Positions 46,374 to 55,091 of a stretch of DNA of 64,000 bases are shown here, in pieces. How positions within the stretch are numbered: position 1 is the stretch's first letter; the number at the start of each line of letters is the position of its first letter. Source of the DNA: Gelidibacter japonicus (GTDB taxonomy: Bacteria > Bacteroidota > Bacteroidia > Flavobacteriales > Flavobacteriaceae); NCBI RefSeq assembly GCF_010725055.1, contig NZ_BJKB01000003.1:124001-188000 (forward strand), in the 5' to 3' direction. The notes beneath the pieces were generated by a model that saw nothing but the letters and a program-made list of their open reading frames with translations, was not told the DNA's origin and did no database searches. Both the position numbers and the translations under genes were made by a program.

Positions 46374-46934
46374 TTAAAATCCGGCCACAGGTTTTAATTT
46401 TTGTTTCAGACTGTCTTTGGCCCGAGAGATCATCGTTCTACAATTGGCATAACTGATATTCATAATCTCTCCTATTTCATCATAATCATAACCTTCAATT
46501 AAAAACAAGGTTAAGATTAGTTGGTAATTTTCCTTTAGGCTTTTCATGCATTGCATTATTTGGGCAGCCTTGACATGAGTCCACTCATGATCTTCGGTAA
46601 CACCTTGATCATCTTCAACCTTATATAAGACCTCTTCTAAGGGAACATCGTAGTTTTTTTTGTTTTTGTGGTAGTCATAAATACTGTTATTGATGACAAT
46701 TCTCTTCAACCAAGAGCCAAACATTGAAGCGTCTTTAAGAGTGTCAAGCTTGGTAAAGGCCGTCAAAAAAGATTCCTGCATAATGTCCTCAGCCTTAAAA
46801 CTGTCTTTTACAATTCTAAAGCTAGTATTGTACATGGCTTTGTAATATCTCCTGTATACCTCCATTTGAGCGCGTTGGTTACCAGATTTACATTGCTCAA
46901 GCAAAACTTCAATATGCTGATCGGTTCGTGTCAA
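46374..46934 (-). CDS. ECF-type RNA polymerase sigma factor (TTG start)
   Basis: The 186-residue protein has sigma region 2 (AQMEVYRRYYKAMYNTSFRI and EDIMQESFLTAF, about residues 21-62) and region 4 (IEGYDYDEIGEIMNISYANCRTMISRAK-like helix-turn-helix, about 142-170). No ATG precedes region 2, so I use the TTG at 46934, preceded by a T-rich stretch. It directs a regulon probably including its own operon, with anti-sigma, DUF4097-like and head-GIN genes downstream; the stimulus is unknown. Confidence 0.88.
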   Translation of the reverse strand: MTRTDQHIEVLLEQCKSGNQRAQMEVYRRYYKAMYNTSFRIVKDSFKAEDIMQESFLTAFTKLDTLKDASMFGSWLKRIVINNSIYDYHKNKKNYDVPLEEVLYKVEDDQGVTEDHEWTHVKAAQIMQCMKSLKENYQLILTLFLIEGYDYDEIGEIMNISYANCRTMISRAKDSLKQKLKPVAGF

Positions 46935-47303
46935 AAAAAAACAATTGCTTGTATTAATGATGAAGTTACTTAAACTTTGTTACAGTTTTATGAAAACTTT
47001 TTTGAAAAGAGATCAACAAAGTGTGGAAACATTAAAATGGTTTATCACTATTGGATCATCAATTGGAACTTAATATAATGCCTATTTAAAAAAAAGAATC
47101 CGCATCAATTGAATAAATAGGACGGAAGCTTAAAAGAATCAACACTTTGCAAACCGACTATGGCATAACTATTGAATTCATATGAGTTCAATGTTGATGC
47201 TGCACTTGTTAAACTGTTGGCTATCAATGATTGAATTAAAGTTTTGACTAGTTGTAAAAATATAAATATGTCATTTTTATGACATAATGACCTTAAACAT
47301 AAT
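46935..47303. other. 369-bp gene-free divergent region between sigma gene and lon
   Basis: No coding region is supported. It holds the candidate ECF promoter and a 22-bp near-perfect palindrome at 47171-47192 (ATTGAA arms, central TCATATGA). No confident vegetative promoter for lon was found. Confidence 0.5.
46959..46984 (-). promoter_or_regulatory. candidate ECF-type autoregulatory promoter
   Basis: On the minus strand TGTAAC (46979-46984), a 16-bp spacer and CATC (46959-46962) resemble the AAC-type -35 and short -10 of ECF sigma promoters, about 25 bp before the sigma gene start. Confidence 0.4.
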
Positions 47304-49754
47304 ATGAAAGAATCTAAATTTTTAAGTCTTGACAGTTTGTCATTTCAAGAATTTGATGAAAATTCGGAGTTGATTCCGTTGATGACACCAGAAGACGAAG
47401 AACTAATTAATAACGAAAAACTACCCGCCACACTACCTATTTTACCATTGCGGAATACTGTGTTATTTCCAGGTGTGGTCATTCCAATTACCGCGGGAAG
47501 GGATAAATCCATAAGATTGATCAATGATTCCAACAAAGGAAGTAAAGTCATTGGTGTGGTTTCCCAAAAGGATGGAAGTATTGAAGATCCTGAAGGTAAG
47601 GATATTTATAAAACTGGTACCGTAGCCCGCATACTCCGTGTCCTTAAAATGCCTGATGGAAATACCACTATCATTATTCAGGGCAAAAAACGATTTGAGG
47701 TAGATCAGGTAATTACAGAAGATCCTTATATTACCGCGACTGTTAAGGATGTAGCTGAGGCGAAGCCAGCGGAAGACAATGAGGAATTCTCTGCCATTAT
47801 AGAATCTATCAAAGATTTGGCTCTTGAAATTATAAAGGAAAGCCCGAACATTCCATCAGAGGCCAGTTTTGCCATCAAAAACATTGAAAGCAGCTCCTTT
47901 TTGGTGAACTTTGTGTCTTCCAATATGAATCTTTCTGTTGAGGAAAAACAGGATTTGTTGGAAATCAACGATTTAAAGGAGCGTGCATTGGCCACCTTAA
48001 AATTTATGAATGTTGAGTTCCAGAAGCTGGAACTTAAAAATGTCATTCAATCTAAGGTTCAGAGTGATATGAACCAACAACAGCGTGAATATTTCTTGCA
48101 TCAACAGATGAAAACCATCCAAGAAGAGCTTGGTGGCGTATCGTATGATGAAGAGATTGACGAAATGAAGGTGCAGGCAAAATCCAAAAAATGGAGTGAG
48201 AAAGTAGATACTCATTTTCAGAAGGAATTGATGAAACTGCAGCGCATGAACCCACAGGTTGCAGAGTATTCCATTCAAAGAAATTATTTGGAATTGTTTT
48301 TGGACTTGCCTTGGAATGAATTCAGCAAGGATAAGTTTGATCTAAAACGTGCAAAGCGTATTTTGGATCGCGACCATTATGGCATGGATGATGTCAAAAG
48401 AAGAATTATCGAATATTTGGCAGTATTGAAATTGCGGGACGATATGAAATCGCCTATCCTTTGTTTATATGGACCTCCTGGAGTAGGGAAAACCTCATTA
48501 GGGAAATCGGTGGCAGAAGCTTTAGGCCGAGAATATGTGCGCATGTCTTTGGGCGGATTGCGTGATGAAGCAGAAATTCGTGGACATAGAAAAACGTATA
48601 TTGGGGCCATGCCAGGACGAATCCTTCAAAGCTTGAAAAAGGCGGGGACCTCCAATCCGGTATTTGTATTGGATGAAATAGACAAACTTTCCAATAGTAA
48701 CCAAGGAGATCCTTCATCGGCTATGTTGGAAGTTTTGGATCCTGAGCAAAATAGCGACTTCCATGATAACTTTTTAGAGATGGGCTTTGACCTTTCTAAA
48801 GTCATGTTTATTGCAACAGCCAATAGTTTGAGTACGATTCAGCCAGCATTGTTGGATCGTATGGAAATCATTGATGTTACAGGATATACCATCGAAGAAA
48901 AGGTGGAAATTGCCAAACGTCATTTATTGCCAAAACAAATTAAGGAACATGGATTAACCGAAGAGGATCTGAAAATTGCTAAACCACAGTTGGAGAAAAT
49001 CGTTGAAGGTTATACCCGAGAATCGGGGGTAAGAGGACTTGAAAAGCAATTGGCGAAAATGGTTCGTTTTGCAGCTAAAAACATTGCTATGGAAGAACCA
49101 TACAATATAAAGGTCACCAACGAAGATGTTTTGGAAGTTTTGGGGCCTCCGAGGATGCAGCGCGATAAATATGAAAGCAATAATGTTGCTGGCGTAGTGA
49201 CCGGTTTGGCATGGACAAGAGTTGGGGGTGATATATTATTTATCGAATCTATTTTATCCAAAGGTAAAGGTACGTTGACCATTACAGGTAATTTAGGAAC
49301 GGTCATGAAAGAGTCTGCCACCATTGCCATGGAATTCATAAAGTCCAATGCCGATGAATTTGATCTTGACCCAGAAGTTTTCGAAAAATATAATGTTCAC
49401 ATCCACGTGCCAGAAGGGGCGACCCCAAAAGATGGACCGAGTGCCGGTGTGGCAATGTTGACGTCGTTAGTGTCACTGTTTACCCAAAGAAAAGTCAAGA
49501 ACAGTCTTGCCATGACAGGAGAAATTACATTGAGAGGTAAAGTATTGCCTGTTGGAGGAATTAAAGAGAAAATTCTAGCGGCCAAACGTGCGCGCATAAA
49601 AGAAATTTTGCTATGTGAAGAGAACAGGCGTGATATTGAAGAAATAAAACCGGAGTATCTGAAAGGGCTTACCTTCCATTATGTAACCGATATGCGGGAT
49701 GTTTTAAAAGTAGCACTCACTGACGAGAAAGTCAAGAACGCAAAAGTATTGTAA
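47304..49754 (+). CDS. lon: Lon protease (endopeptidase La)
   Basis: The 816-residue protein has the N-terminal LON substrate domain (about residues 42-240), an AAA+ domain with [13 protein letters not shown] (Walker A, about 390) and FVLDEIDKL (Walker B), and a C-terminal protease domain with the catalytic Ser713 in DGPSAGVAM and Lys756 in GGIKEK. An acidic 40-residue N-terminal extension precedes the LON domain. Lon degrades misfolded and regulatory proteins in the cytosol. A terminator follows. Confidence 0.96.
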   Translation: MKESKFLSLDSLSFQEFDENSELIPLMTPEDEELINNEKLPATLPILPLRNTVLFPGVVIPITAGRDKSIRLINDSNKGSKVIGVVSQKDGSIEDPEGKDIYKTGTVARILRVLKMPDGNTTIIIQGKKRFEVDQVITEDPYITATVKDVAEAKPAEDNEEFSAIIESIKDLALEIIKESPNIPSEASFAIKNIESSSFLVNFVSSNMNLSVEEKQDLLEINDLKERALATLKFMNVEFQKLELKNVIQSKVQSDMNQQQREYFLHQQMKTIQEELGGVSYDEEIDEMKVQAKSKKWSEKVDTHFQKELMKLQRMNPQVAEYSIQRNYLELFLDLPWNEFSKDKFDLKRAKRILDRDHYGMDDVKRRIIEYLAVLKLRDDMKSPILCLYGPPGVGKTSLGKSVAEALGREYVRMSLGGLRDEAEIRGHRKTYIGAMPGRILQSLKKAGTSNPVFVLDEIDKLSNSNQGDPSSAMLEVLDPEQNSDFHDNFLEMGFDLSKVMFIATANSLSTIQPALLDRMEIIDVTGYTIEEKVEIAKRHLLPKQIKEHGLTEEDLKIAKPQLEKIVEGYTRESGVRGLEKQLAKMVRFAAKNIAMEEPYNIKVTNEDVLEVLGPPRMQRDKYESNNVAGVVTGLAWTRVGGDILFIESILSKGKGTLTITGNLGTVMKESATIAMEFIKSNADEFDLDPEVFEKYNVHIHVPEGATPKDGPSAGVAMLTSLVSLFTQRKVKNSLAMTGEITLRGKVLPVGGIKEKILAAKRARIKEILLCEENRRDIEEIKPEYLKGLTFHYVTDMRDVLKVALTDEKVKNAKVL

Positions 49755-49758
49755 TTGG

Positions 49759-49787
49759 AACGGCAACAAATAGTTGCCGTTTTTTTG
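49759..49787 (+). terminator. terminator after lon
   Basis: AACGGCAAC-AAATA-GTTGCCGTT followed by a T tract. Confidence 0.85.
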
Positions 49788-49847
49788 ATTCAAAAATAAA
49801 TCAAACATATCAGCGTTTTAAGTAAGAAATACTACTTTTGTCGTTCT

Positions 49848-50867
49848 ATGATCAAGAGGATTACTGTTTTATTCTTTATTGTTTCGAACATCTCAGTTTT
49901 CGCACAACTTGGTGGTGAATCTACTTACCAATTCTTGAATTTGGTTTCTTCTCCGCGTCAAGCAGCATTAGGCGGAAAAGTCATTACAAATATTGATTAT
50001 GACGTAACAAGCGGATTGTACAATCCGGCGACTATAAATGTTGACATGGACAACCAGTTGGCATTAAATTATTCCAGTTATTTGGGAGGGATCAGTTACG
50101 GTACGGGAGCATATGCCTATACTTGGGACAGACATGTACAAACATTTCATGTTGGTATGACCTATATCAACTATGGTAAGTTTGATGGCTATGATCAAAA
50201 CGGGGTTTCTACAGGAACCTTTACAGGAAGCGAAGCGGCATTATCCTTTGGTTATGCGCTCAGAATTCCCTTTTCTGATTTTTATGTTGGTGCCAACGGA
50301 AAACTGATAACATCACAACTAGAGCAATACAACTCTATTGGAGGTGCTGTTGATGTTGGAGTCATTTATATAAATGAAGACCTCGATTTTCATGCAGCTT
50401 TAACCGTAAGAAATTTTGGAACGCAGTTTACAACCTATGCCGATCTCCACGAGAAACTACCTTTGGAAGTCAATTTAGGACTGTCTCAGACGCTACAACA
50501 CGTACCAATAAGATGGCATCTCACTTTTGAAAACTTACAGCAATGGCCTATCGGAGTTTCCAATCCCGCTCGGGCAACCACCGATTTGGATGGCAATCAA
50601 ACTCAAGAGAAAGTTGGGTTGTTGAACGAAGTGATGCGCCACACCATTATTGGTGCAGAACTTTTTCCCGAGGGAGGCTTCAATATCCGATTCGGTTATA
50701 ATTTTAGGCGTGCTGAAGAATTGCGTATTGTTGATCAACGGAACTTTTCGGGACTTTCCTTTGGAATAGGCATTAAAATGAATAAAATGCGTTTTAGTTA
50801 TGCCCATGCACGGTATGCAGGCGCCTCAAACACCAGTTTTTTCGGATTACAAATAGATTTAAGATAA
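49848..50867 (+). CDS. porQ: type IX secretion system protein PorQ
   Basis: The 339-residue exported protein (signal ITVLFFIVSNISVFAQ) starts its mature part with LGGESTYQFLNLVSSPRQAALGG, the hallmark of PorQ, and continues as an outer-membrane barrel ending FFGLQIDLR. In Porphyromonas and Flavobacterium PorQ supports the C-terminal signal-dependent attachment step of type IX secretion. The neighbouring cmk gene matches the conserved flavobacterial order. A TACTTTTG box (49833-49840) lies 8 bp before the ATG, so the mRNA may be nearly leaderless. Confidence 0.85.
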   Translation: MIKRITVLFFIVSNISVFAQLGGESTYQFLNLVSSPRQAALGGKVITNIDYDVTSGLYNPATINVDMDNQLALNYSSYLGGISYGTGAYAYTWDRHVQTFHVGMTYINYGKFDGYDQNGVSTGTFTGSEAALSFGYALRIPFSDFYVGANGKLITSQLEQYNSIGGAVDVGVIYINEDLDFHAALTVRNFGTQFTTYADLHEKLPLEVNLGLSQTLQHVPIRWHLTFENLQQWPIGVSNPARATTDLDGNQTQEKVGLLNEVMRHTIIGAELFPEGGFNIRFGYNFRRAEELRIVDQRNFSGLSFGIGIKMNKMRFSYAHARYAGASNTSFFGLQIDLR

Positions 50868-50901
50868 ACAAAAATGAGTTCCGTGAACACGGAAAATAAT
50901 T

Positions 50902-51594
50902 ATGAAGAAAATTACAATTGCCATTGACGGATTTTCATCTACTGGAAAAAGTACAGTTGCCAAACAACTGGCTAAAGCTTTAGGTTATGTTTATGTAGAT
51001 TCTGGTGCTATGTACAGAGCGGTCACGCTTTATGCTATGCAGAATGGCATTATATCCAATGATCATTTTGATGTTGAGAAATTGATTGCTGATTTGGACC
51101 GTTTAAAAATTAACTTTAAATACAACAATGCCATTGGTTTTGCTGAAATGTATTTGAATGGTGTAAATGTTGAACATGACATCCGGACTTTAGAGGTCTC
51201 ACAATGGGTGAGTCAAGTGGCTGAAATTTCAGAAGTTCGCAGAATGTTGGTTTTTCAACAGCAGCAAATGGGCAAAGAGAAAGGCGTGGTAATGGATGGT
51301 CGTGATATTGGAACCGTTGTTTTTCCTGAAGCCGAATTAAAATTTTTTATGACCGCTTCTGCAGAAACAAGAGCCAAAAGACGCTTCAAGGAACTTCTTG
51401 AACGCAACGAAAATGTCAGTTATGAAGAGGTATTAAAGAATGTGGAATCGCGGGATTTGATTGATTCCACTAGAGAAGATTCGCCTTTAAAAAAGGCGAA
51501 AGATGCTATTGAAATAGATAATTCCAGTCTGTCCCTGGAGGCACAATTTGAAAAATTATACGCATTCGCGCGCGAGGTGATTGAAAAGAAATAG
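50902..51594 (+). CDS. cmk: (d)CMP kinase
   Basis: The 230-residue kinase has the P-loop DGFSSTGKSTVAKQLA (residues 8-23), DSGAMYRAVTL (substrate pocket), the DGRDIGTVVFP motif and the LID region ETRAKRRFKEL. The P-loop is unusual in reading SSTGKST. It phosphorylates CMP and dCMP. porQ-cmk form one operon, and rpsA lies beyond the next gene. Confidence 0.94.
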   Translation: MKKITIAIDGFSSTGKSTVAKQLAKALGYVYVDSGAMYRAVTLYAMQNGIISNDHFDVEKLIADLDRLKINFKYNNAIGFAEMYLNGVNVEHDIRTLEVSQWVSQVAEISEVRRMLVFQQQQMGKEKGVVMDGRDIGTVVFPEAELKFFMTASAETRAKRRFKELLERNENVSYEEVLKNVESRDLIDSTREDSPLKKAKDAIEIDNSSLSLEAQFEKLYAFAREVIEKK

Positions 51595-51605
51595 GATGGA
51601 ACAAA

Positions 51606-51626
51606 TTCCAAGTTCCAAGTTCCAAG
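51606..51626. repeat. TTCCAAG heptamer array
   Basis: Three perfect TTCCAAG units start 12 bp after the cmk stop. The following bases continue as degenerate 7-mers (TTTTGAA, TTTTATG, CTCAATT). Confidence 0.7.
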
Positions 51627-51743
51627 TTTTGAATTTTATGCTCAATTTTCAAGCTCTAAATTTCAATTGCTCTCGCAGAGGCGCAGGGAGGTCAAGGAAA
51701 TTCAGGTGACACTATCTGATCTATGTATATTGGAGTCCTAAAA

Positions 51744-51770
51744 AAAATCAGTGTTGCCTGCCCGGCCGTT
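51744..51770 (-). repeat. copy 2 of a degenerate intergenic repeat
   Basis: Read on the minus strand it contains GCCGGG, GCAGGCA and ACACTGATTTT, resembling the stretch at about 19600-19621 on the plus strand. Confidence 0.4.
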
Positions 51771-51813
51771 CAGGTGGGTGAGCCATCCATTCACAGAAAA
51801 CTCCAACCTATAA

Positions 51814-51841
51814 AAAAAACGACCTAAAAAGATCGTTTTTT
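51814..51841 (-). terminator. terminator after the LysM gene
   Basis: AAAAAACGA and TCGTTTTTT arms around an A-rich loop, immediately downstream of the LysM gene on the minus strand. Confidence 0.75.
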
Positions 51842-51865
51842 AATGATTTTAAGTATACTAAAGAT

Positions 51866-52243
51866 TTACAAATTTGGAATGATAAGTTCCTGATTTGGAT
51901 GGATTAAATCTGGATTCTTTAAAATATCAGAATTTGCAGCGAAGATCTTTTGGTATTTGGAAGGGTCACCATAATATTGTTTCGCTATCTTACCGAGAGT
52001 TTCACCTGATTTCACAGTATGTCTAGCAAAAACAGAAGTGTCTGCCACTTTTATGTCTGCTTTGATATCAGTAGGGTTTTCACCACCAATAGCTTTTATT
52101 TTATCCCAGAGAAGATTTTTTTCATACTGATTTTTGGCTGTCCCTTTAATTTTTAATACGCCATTTTCTTCTGAAACATCGCCATTTTCTATGTTTAGTT
52201 CCTTTCCTAGATCCAAAACACTTTGATACTTAGATTTTACCAT
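51866..52243 (-). CDS. BON-LysM protein (Kbp/YgaU-like)
   Basis: The 125-residue protein has an N-terminal BON-like domain (about residues 15-65, with VLKIKGTAKNQYEKN) and a C-terminal LysM (HTVKSGETLGKIAKQYYGDPSKYQ, in the form shared by Kbp/YgaU). There is no signal peptide, as in Kbp, which is a cytosolic potassium-binding protein. The same role here is inferred from this layout only. Confidence 0.8.
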   Translation of the reverse strand: MVKSKYQSVLDLGKELNIENGDVSEENGVLKIKGTAKNQYEKNLLWDKIKAIGGENPTDIKADIKVADTSVFARHTVKSGETLGKIAKQYYGDPSKYQKIFAANSDILKNPDLIHPNQELIIPNL

Positions 52244-52380
52244 GATAGTTATTTTTTAAATTTTAATTTTGTGTAAACGTAAATATATCGATTTTTCCTC
52301 AAAATAATAGCGCTATCGAAATCAATGTTTGTCCAAATCATACAAATGAATTAACCATTCTTTTTATGATCATTAAATAA

Positions 52381-52412
52381 TTTGTAAATGAGAGAATTAT
52401 ATTGTATTTTTG
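52381..52412 (+). promoter_or_regulatory. strong Bacteroidetes promoter for rpsA
   Basis: TTTG at 52381-52384, a 20-bp spacer and TATTTTTG at 52405-52412 match both consensus elements exactly. The start would be near 52419, leaving a leader of about 118 nt before the rpsA ATG. Confidence 0.75.
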
Positions 52413-52418
52413 CACTCC

Positions 52419-52536
52419 TTTTAGCGATACTTGTTGGAAGATAAGAGGAATAAAACAAAAAAGCAAATAACACTTCTGTGTGTTGATCGCATAAAACTTC
52501 CAGGAACACTCAGAATACAAATTTAGTATTCAGCAA
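52419..52536 (+). promoter_or_regulatory. long structured rpsA 5' leader
   Basis: The untranslated stretch contains AACAC/GTGTT and a GAATAC-N7-GTATTC hairpin immediately before the start codon (about 52513-52531). Ribosomal protein S1 autoregulates translation in other bacteria, so this leader may be the control site. No known leader family was recognised. Confidence 0.4.
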
Positions 52537-54399
52537 ATGTCTGAAAAAGAAACAAATCCGGCAGAGGTAGAAACTACCGAAGCAACAGAAACAGCAGTAG
52601 AGACTCAAGCTACTGAAACAAAGGCTTCAAACGTATCAGAAGCGCAAGCAAATCCTGAAAAGTTTTTAAAAGAATTCAATTGGCACAATTACGAAGAAGG
52701 TATTGAGCAAGTAGATGATAAAAAACTTGAGGAATTCGAAAAATTAGTATCAGAAAATTTCGTGGATACCCTTGATGATGAAGTGGTTGAAGGTGAAGTG
52801 ATCCATATTACTGATCGTGATGCTATTATTGATATCAACGCAAAATCTGAAGGTGTAATTTCTCTTAATGAGTTCCGTTACAACCCAAATTTAAAAGTTG
52901 GTGATAAAGTAGAAGTATTAATTGATGTTCGTGAAGATGCCAACGGACAGTTGGTATTATCTCACCGTAAGGCTAGAGTAATTAAGGCTTGGGATCGTGT
53001 CAACAATGCACATGACACTGGCGAAATCGTAAACGGTTTTGTGAAATGTCGTACTAAAGGTGGTATGATCGTTGACGTATTTGGTATTGAAGCGTTCTTG
53101 CCAGGTTCTCAAATTGATGTAAAACCTATTAGAGATTACGATCAATATGTTAATAAAACAATGGAGTTTAAAGTTGTGAAAATCAACCACGAATTCAAAA
53201 ACATTGTTGTTTCTCATAAAGCGCTTATTGAAGCGGATATTGAAGAGCAGAAAAAAGAAATCATTAGCCAGTTAGAAAAAGGACAAGTATTGGAAGGTGT
53301 TGTTAAAAATATTACTTCTTATGGTGTCTTTATCGATCTTGGTGGTGTAGATGGTTTGGTTCACATTACTGACCTATCTTGGTCACGTATCAACCATCCA
53401 AATGAAATTGTGGAACTGGATCAAAAACTTAATGTTGTTATCCTTGATTTTGATGAAGATAAATCAAGAATCCAATTAGGTTTAAAACAATTGAGCAAAC
53501 ATCCTTGGGAAGCTTTGGGCGACACGATTAAAGTGGGCGACAAAGTGAAAGGAAAAGTAGTTGTAATTGCTGATTACGGTGCATTTATTGAAGTAGAAGA
53601 AGGTGTGGAAGGCTTGGTTCACGTAAGTGAAATGTCTTGGTCAACCCATTTGCGTTCTGCTCAGGATTTCGTGAAAGTAGGTGATGAAATTGAAGCGGTT
53701 ATCTTAACTCTTGATAGAGAAGACCGTAAAATGTCATTAGGTATCAAACAATTGACTCCAGACCCATGGACTGATATTACTTCAAAATACCCAGTAGGCT
53801 CTAAGCACACAGGTATTGTACGTAACTTCACCAACTTTGGTGTGTTTGTAGAATTGGAAGAAGGTATTGACGGATTGATTTACATCTCTGATCTATCTTG
53901 GACTAAGAAAATCAAACATCCAAGTGAGTTCTGTAATGTTGGAGACAATTTAGATGTTGTCGTATTGGAATTGGATGTTGAAGGACGTAAATTAAGTTTA
54001 GGTCACAAACAAACTACTGACAATCCTTGGGACAAATACGAAACTGAATTCGCATTAGGTACTGTGCATAAAGCAGAAATCTCAGAAATGGTTGATAAGG
54101 GTGCTACCGTTGAATTTAACGAAGATATCGTTGCGTTCGTACCTTCACGTCATTTAGAGATGGAAGATGGTAAGAAATTGAAAAAAGGCGACACTGCCGA
54201 ATTCAAAATTATTGAGTTCAATAAAGAGTTCAAACGTGTAGTTGCATCTCATACTGCTATCTTTAAAGAAGAAGAAATTGCTAACGTAAAAGCAGCTGTT
54301 GCAAAAGCAGAAGCTACTGCAGCAGAAGCAAAACCAACACTTGGTGATGCCAATGATGCTTTACAAGCTCTTAAAGATAAAATGGACGGGAAGAAATAA
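52537..54399 (+). CDS. rpsA: 30S ribosomal protein S1
   Basis: The 620-residue protein has an N-terminal Thr/Glu/Ala-rich extension (about residues 1-75) and six S1 RNA-binding repeats. The third to fifth are most regular (YGVFIDLGGVDGLVHITDLSW, then YGAFIEVEEGVEGLVHVSE, then FGVFVELEEGIDGLIYISD; each shortened here). It ends in an Ala-rich helix. S1 helps mRNA recruitment to the 30S subunit. It has its own strong promoter and terminator. Confidence 0.95.
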   Translation: MSEKETNPAEVETTEATETAVETQATETKASNVSEAQANPEKFLKEFNWHNYEEGIEQVDDKKLEEFEKLVSENFVDTLDDEVVEGEVIHITDRDAIIDINAKSEGVISLNEFRYNPNLKVGDKVEVLIDVREDANGQLVLSHRKARVIKAWDRVNNAHDTGEIVNGFVKCRTKGGMIVDVFGIEAFLPGSQIDVKPIRDYDQYVNKTMEFKVVKINHEFKNIVVSHKALIEADIEEQKKEIISQLEKGQVLEGVVKNITSYGVFIDLGGVDGLVHITDLSWSRINHPNEIVELDQKLNVVILDFDEDKSRIQLGLKQLSKHPWEALGDTIKVGDKVKGKVVVIADYGAFIEVEEGVEGLVHVSEMSWSTHLRSAQDFVKVGDEIEAVILTLDREDRKMSLGIKQLTPDPWTDITSKYPVGSKHTGIVRNFTNFGVFVELEEGIDGLIYISDLSWTKKIKHPSEFCNVGDNLDVVVLELDVEGRKLSLGHKQTTDNPWDKYETEFALGTVHKAEISEMVDKGATVEFNEDIVAFVPSRHLEMEDGKKLKKGDTAEFKIIEFNKEFKRVVASHTAIFKEEEIANVKAAVAKAEATAAEAKPTLGDANDALQALKDKMDGKK

Positions 54400-54421
54400 T
54401 CTTTCAAAACATTTGTAAATC

Positions 54422-54453
54422 AAAGCCTTCAACTTGTGTTGAGGGCTTTTTTT
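54422..54453 (+). terminator. terminator after rpsA
   Basis: AAAGCCTTCAAC-TTGT-GTTGAGGGCTTT, 12-bp arms with one G-U pair, then T tract. Confidence 0.85.
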
Positions 54454-54495
54454 GTTTGATCGATTCTCACATTAAGTCTTAGGTTCATAAAACCA

Positions 54496-54525
54496 TTGCA
54501 CACAAGGATTTTTATCCTAAATTTG
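54496..54525 (+). promoter_or_regulatory. Bacteroidetes promoter for pyrR
   Basis: TTG at 54496-54498, a 19-bp spacer and TAAATTTG at 54518-54525, with a start near 54532 and ATG at 54550. Confidence 0.65.
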
Positions 54526-54549
54526 TAAACCAAATACGTTGGGATCACT

Positions 54550-55089
54550 ATGAGTCAAAAATTGTTACTTAATGCCAAAGAAATCAACATCATTCTTCAT
54601 CGATTGGCTTGTCAACTCATTGAAAAACACGACGACTTTTCCAATACAGTCCTTATAGGGATCCAACCGAGAGGCAAATTCTTGGCCAATAGATTAGCTC
54701 AAATTTTAAAAAGCGATTACCATATAAAACACATAAAATTAGGCCTTTTGGACATCACTTTCTTTAGAGATGATTTCCGTCGTAGTGAAAAGCCGCTTGA
54801 GGCGAACACTACAGAGATTAATTTTCTCGTAGAAGATAAAAACATTGTCTTTATCGACGACGTACTTTATACAGGAAGAAGTATTCGTGCGGCTTTAACC
54901 GCCATCCAATCTTTTGGCAGACCCAATGAAATTGAGTTGCTTACGTTAATTGACCGACGATTTAGTCGTCATTTACCTATACAACCAGACTATAGGGGAA
55001 GACAGGTTGATGCCATCAATAAAGAAAAAGTAAAAGTCAATTGGGTAGAACAAGGGGGAGAAGATGCCATATATCTTGTTAATAGTTAA
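54550..55089 (+). CDS. pyrR: PyrR: pyr operon regulator / uracil phosphoribosyltransferase
   Basis: The 179-residue PRTase has the PRPP loop IVFIDDVLYTGRSIRAAL (about residues 97-114), the N-terminal LLGIQPRGKFLANRL-like substrate region, and ELLTLIDRRFSRHLPIQPDYRG, typical of PyrR. It can convert uracil to UMP and, in Gram-positive bacteria, bind pyr mRNA. No PyrR-type attenuator is visible here, so an RNA-binding role in this organism is uncertain. pyrB lies two genes downstream. Confidence 0.9.
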   Translation: MSQKLLLNAKEINIILHRLACQLIEKHDDFSNTVLIGIQPRGKFLANRLAQILKSDYHIKHIKLGLLDITFFRDDFRRSEKPLEANTTEINFLVEDKNIVFIDDVLYTGRSIRAALTAIQSFGRPNEIELLTLIDRRFSRHLPIQPDYRGRQVDAINKEKVKVNWVEQGGEDAIYLVNS

Positions 55090-55091
55090 AA

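Noticed and set aside
54454-54549. PyrR-type attenuator before pyrR
   Set aside because: Between the rpsA terminator and the pyrR ATG there is only a promoter and a short leader, without antiterminator/terminator pairs.
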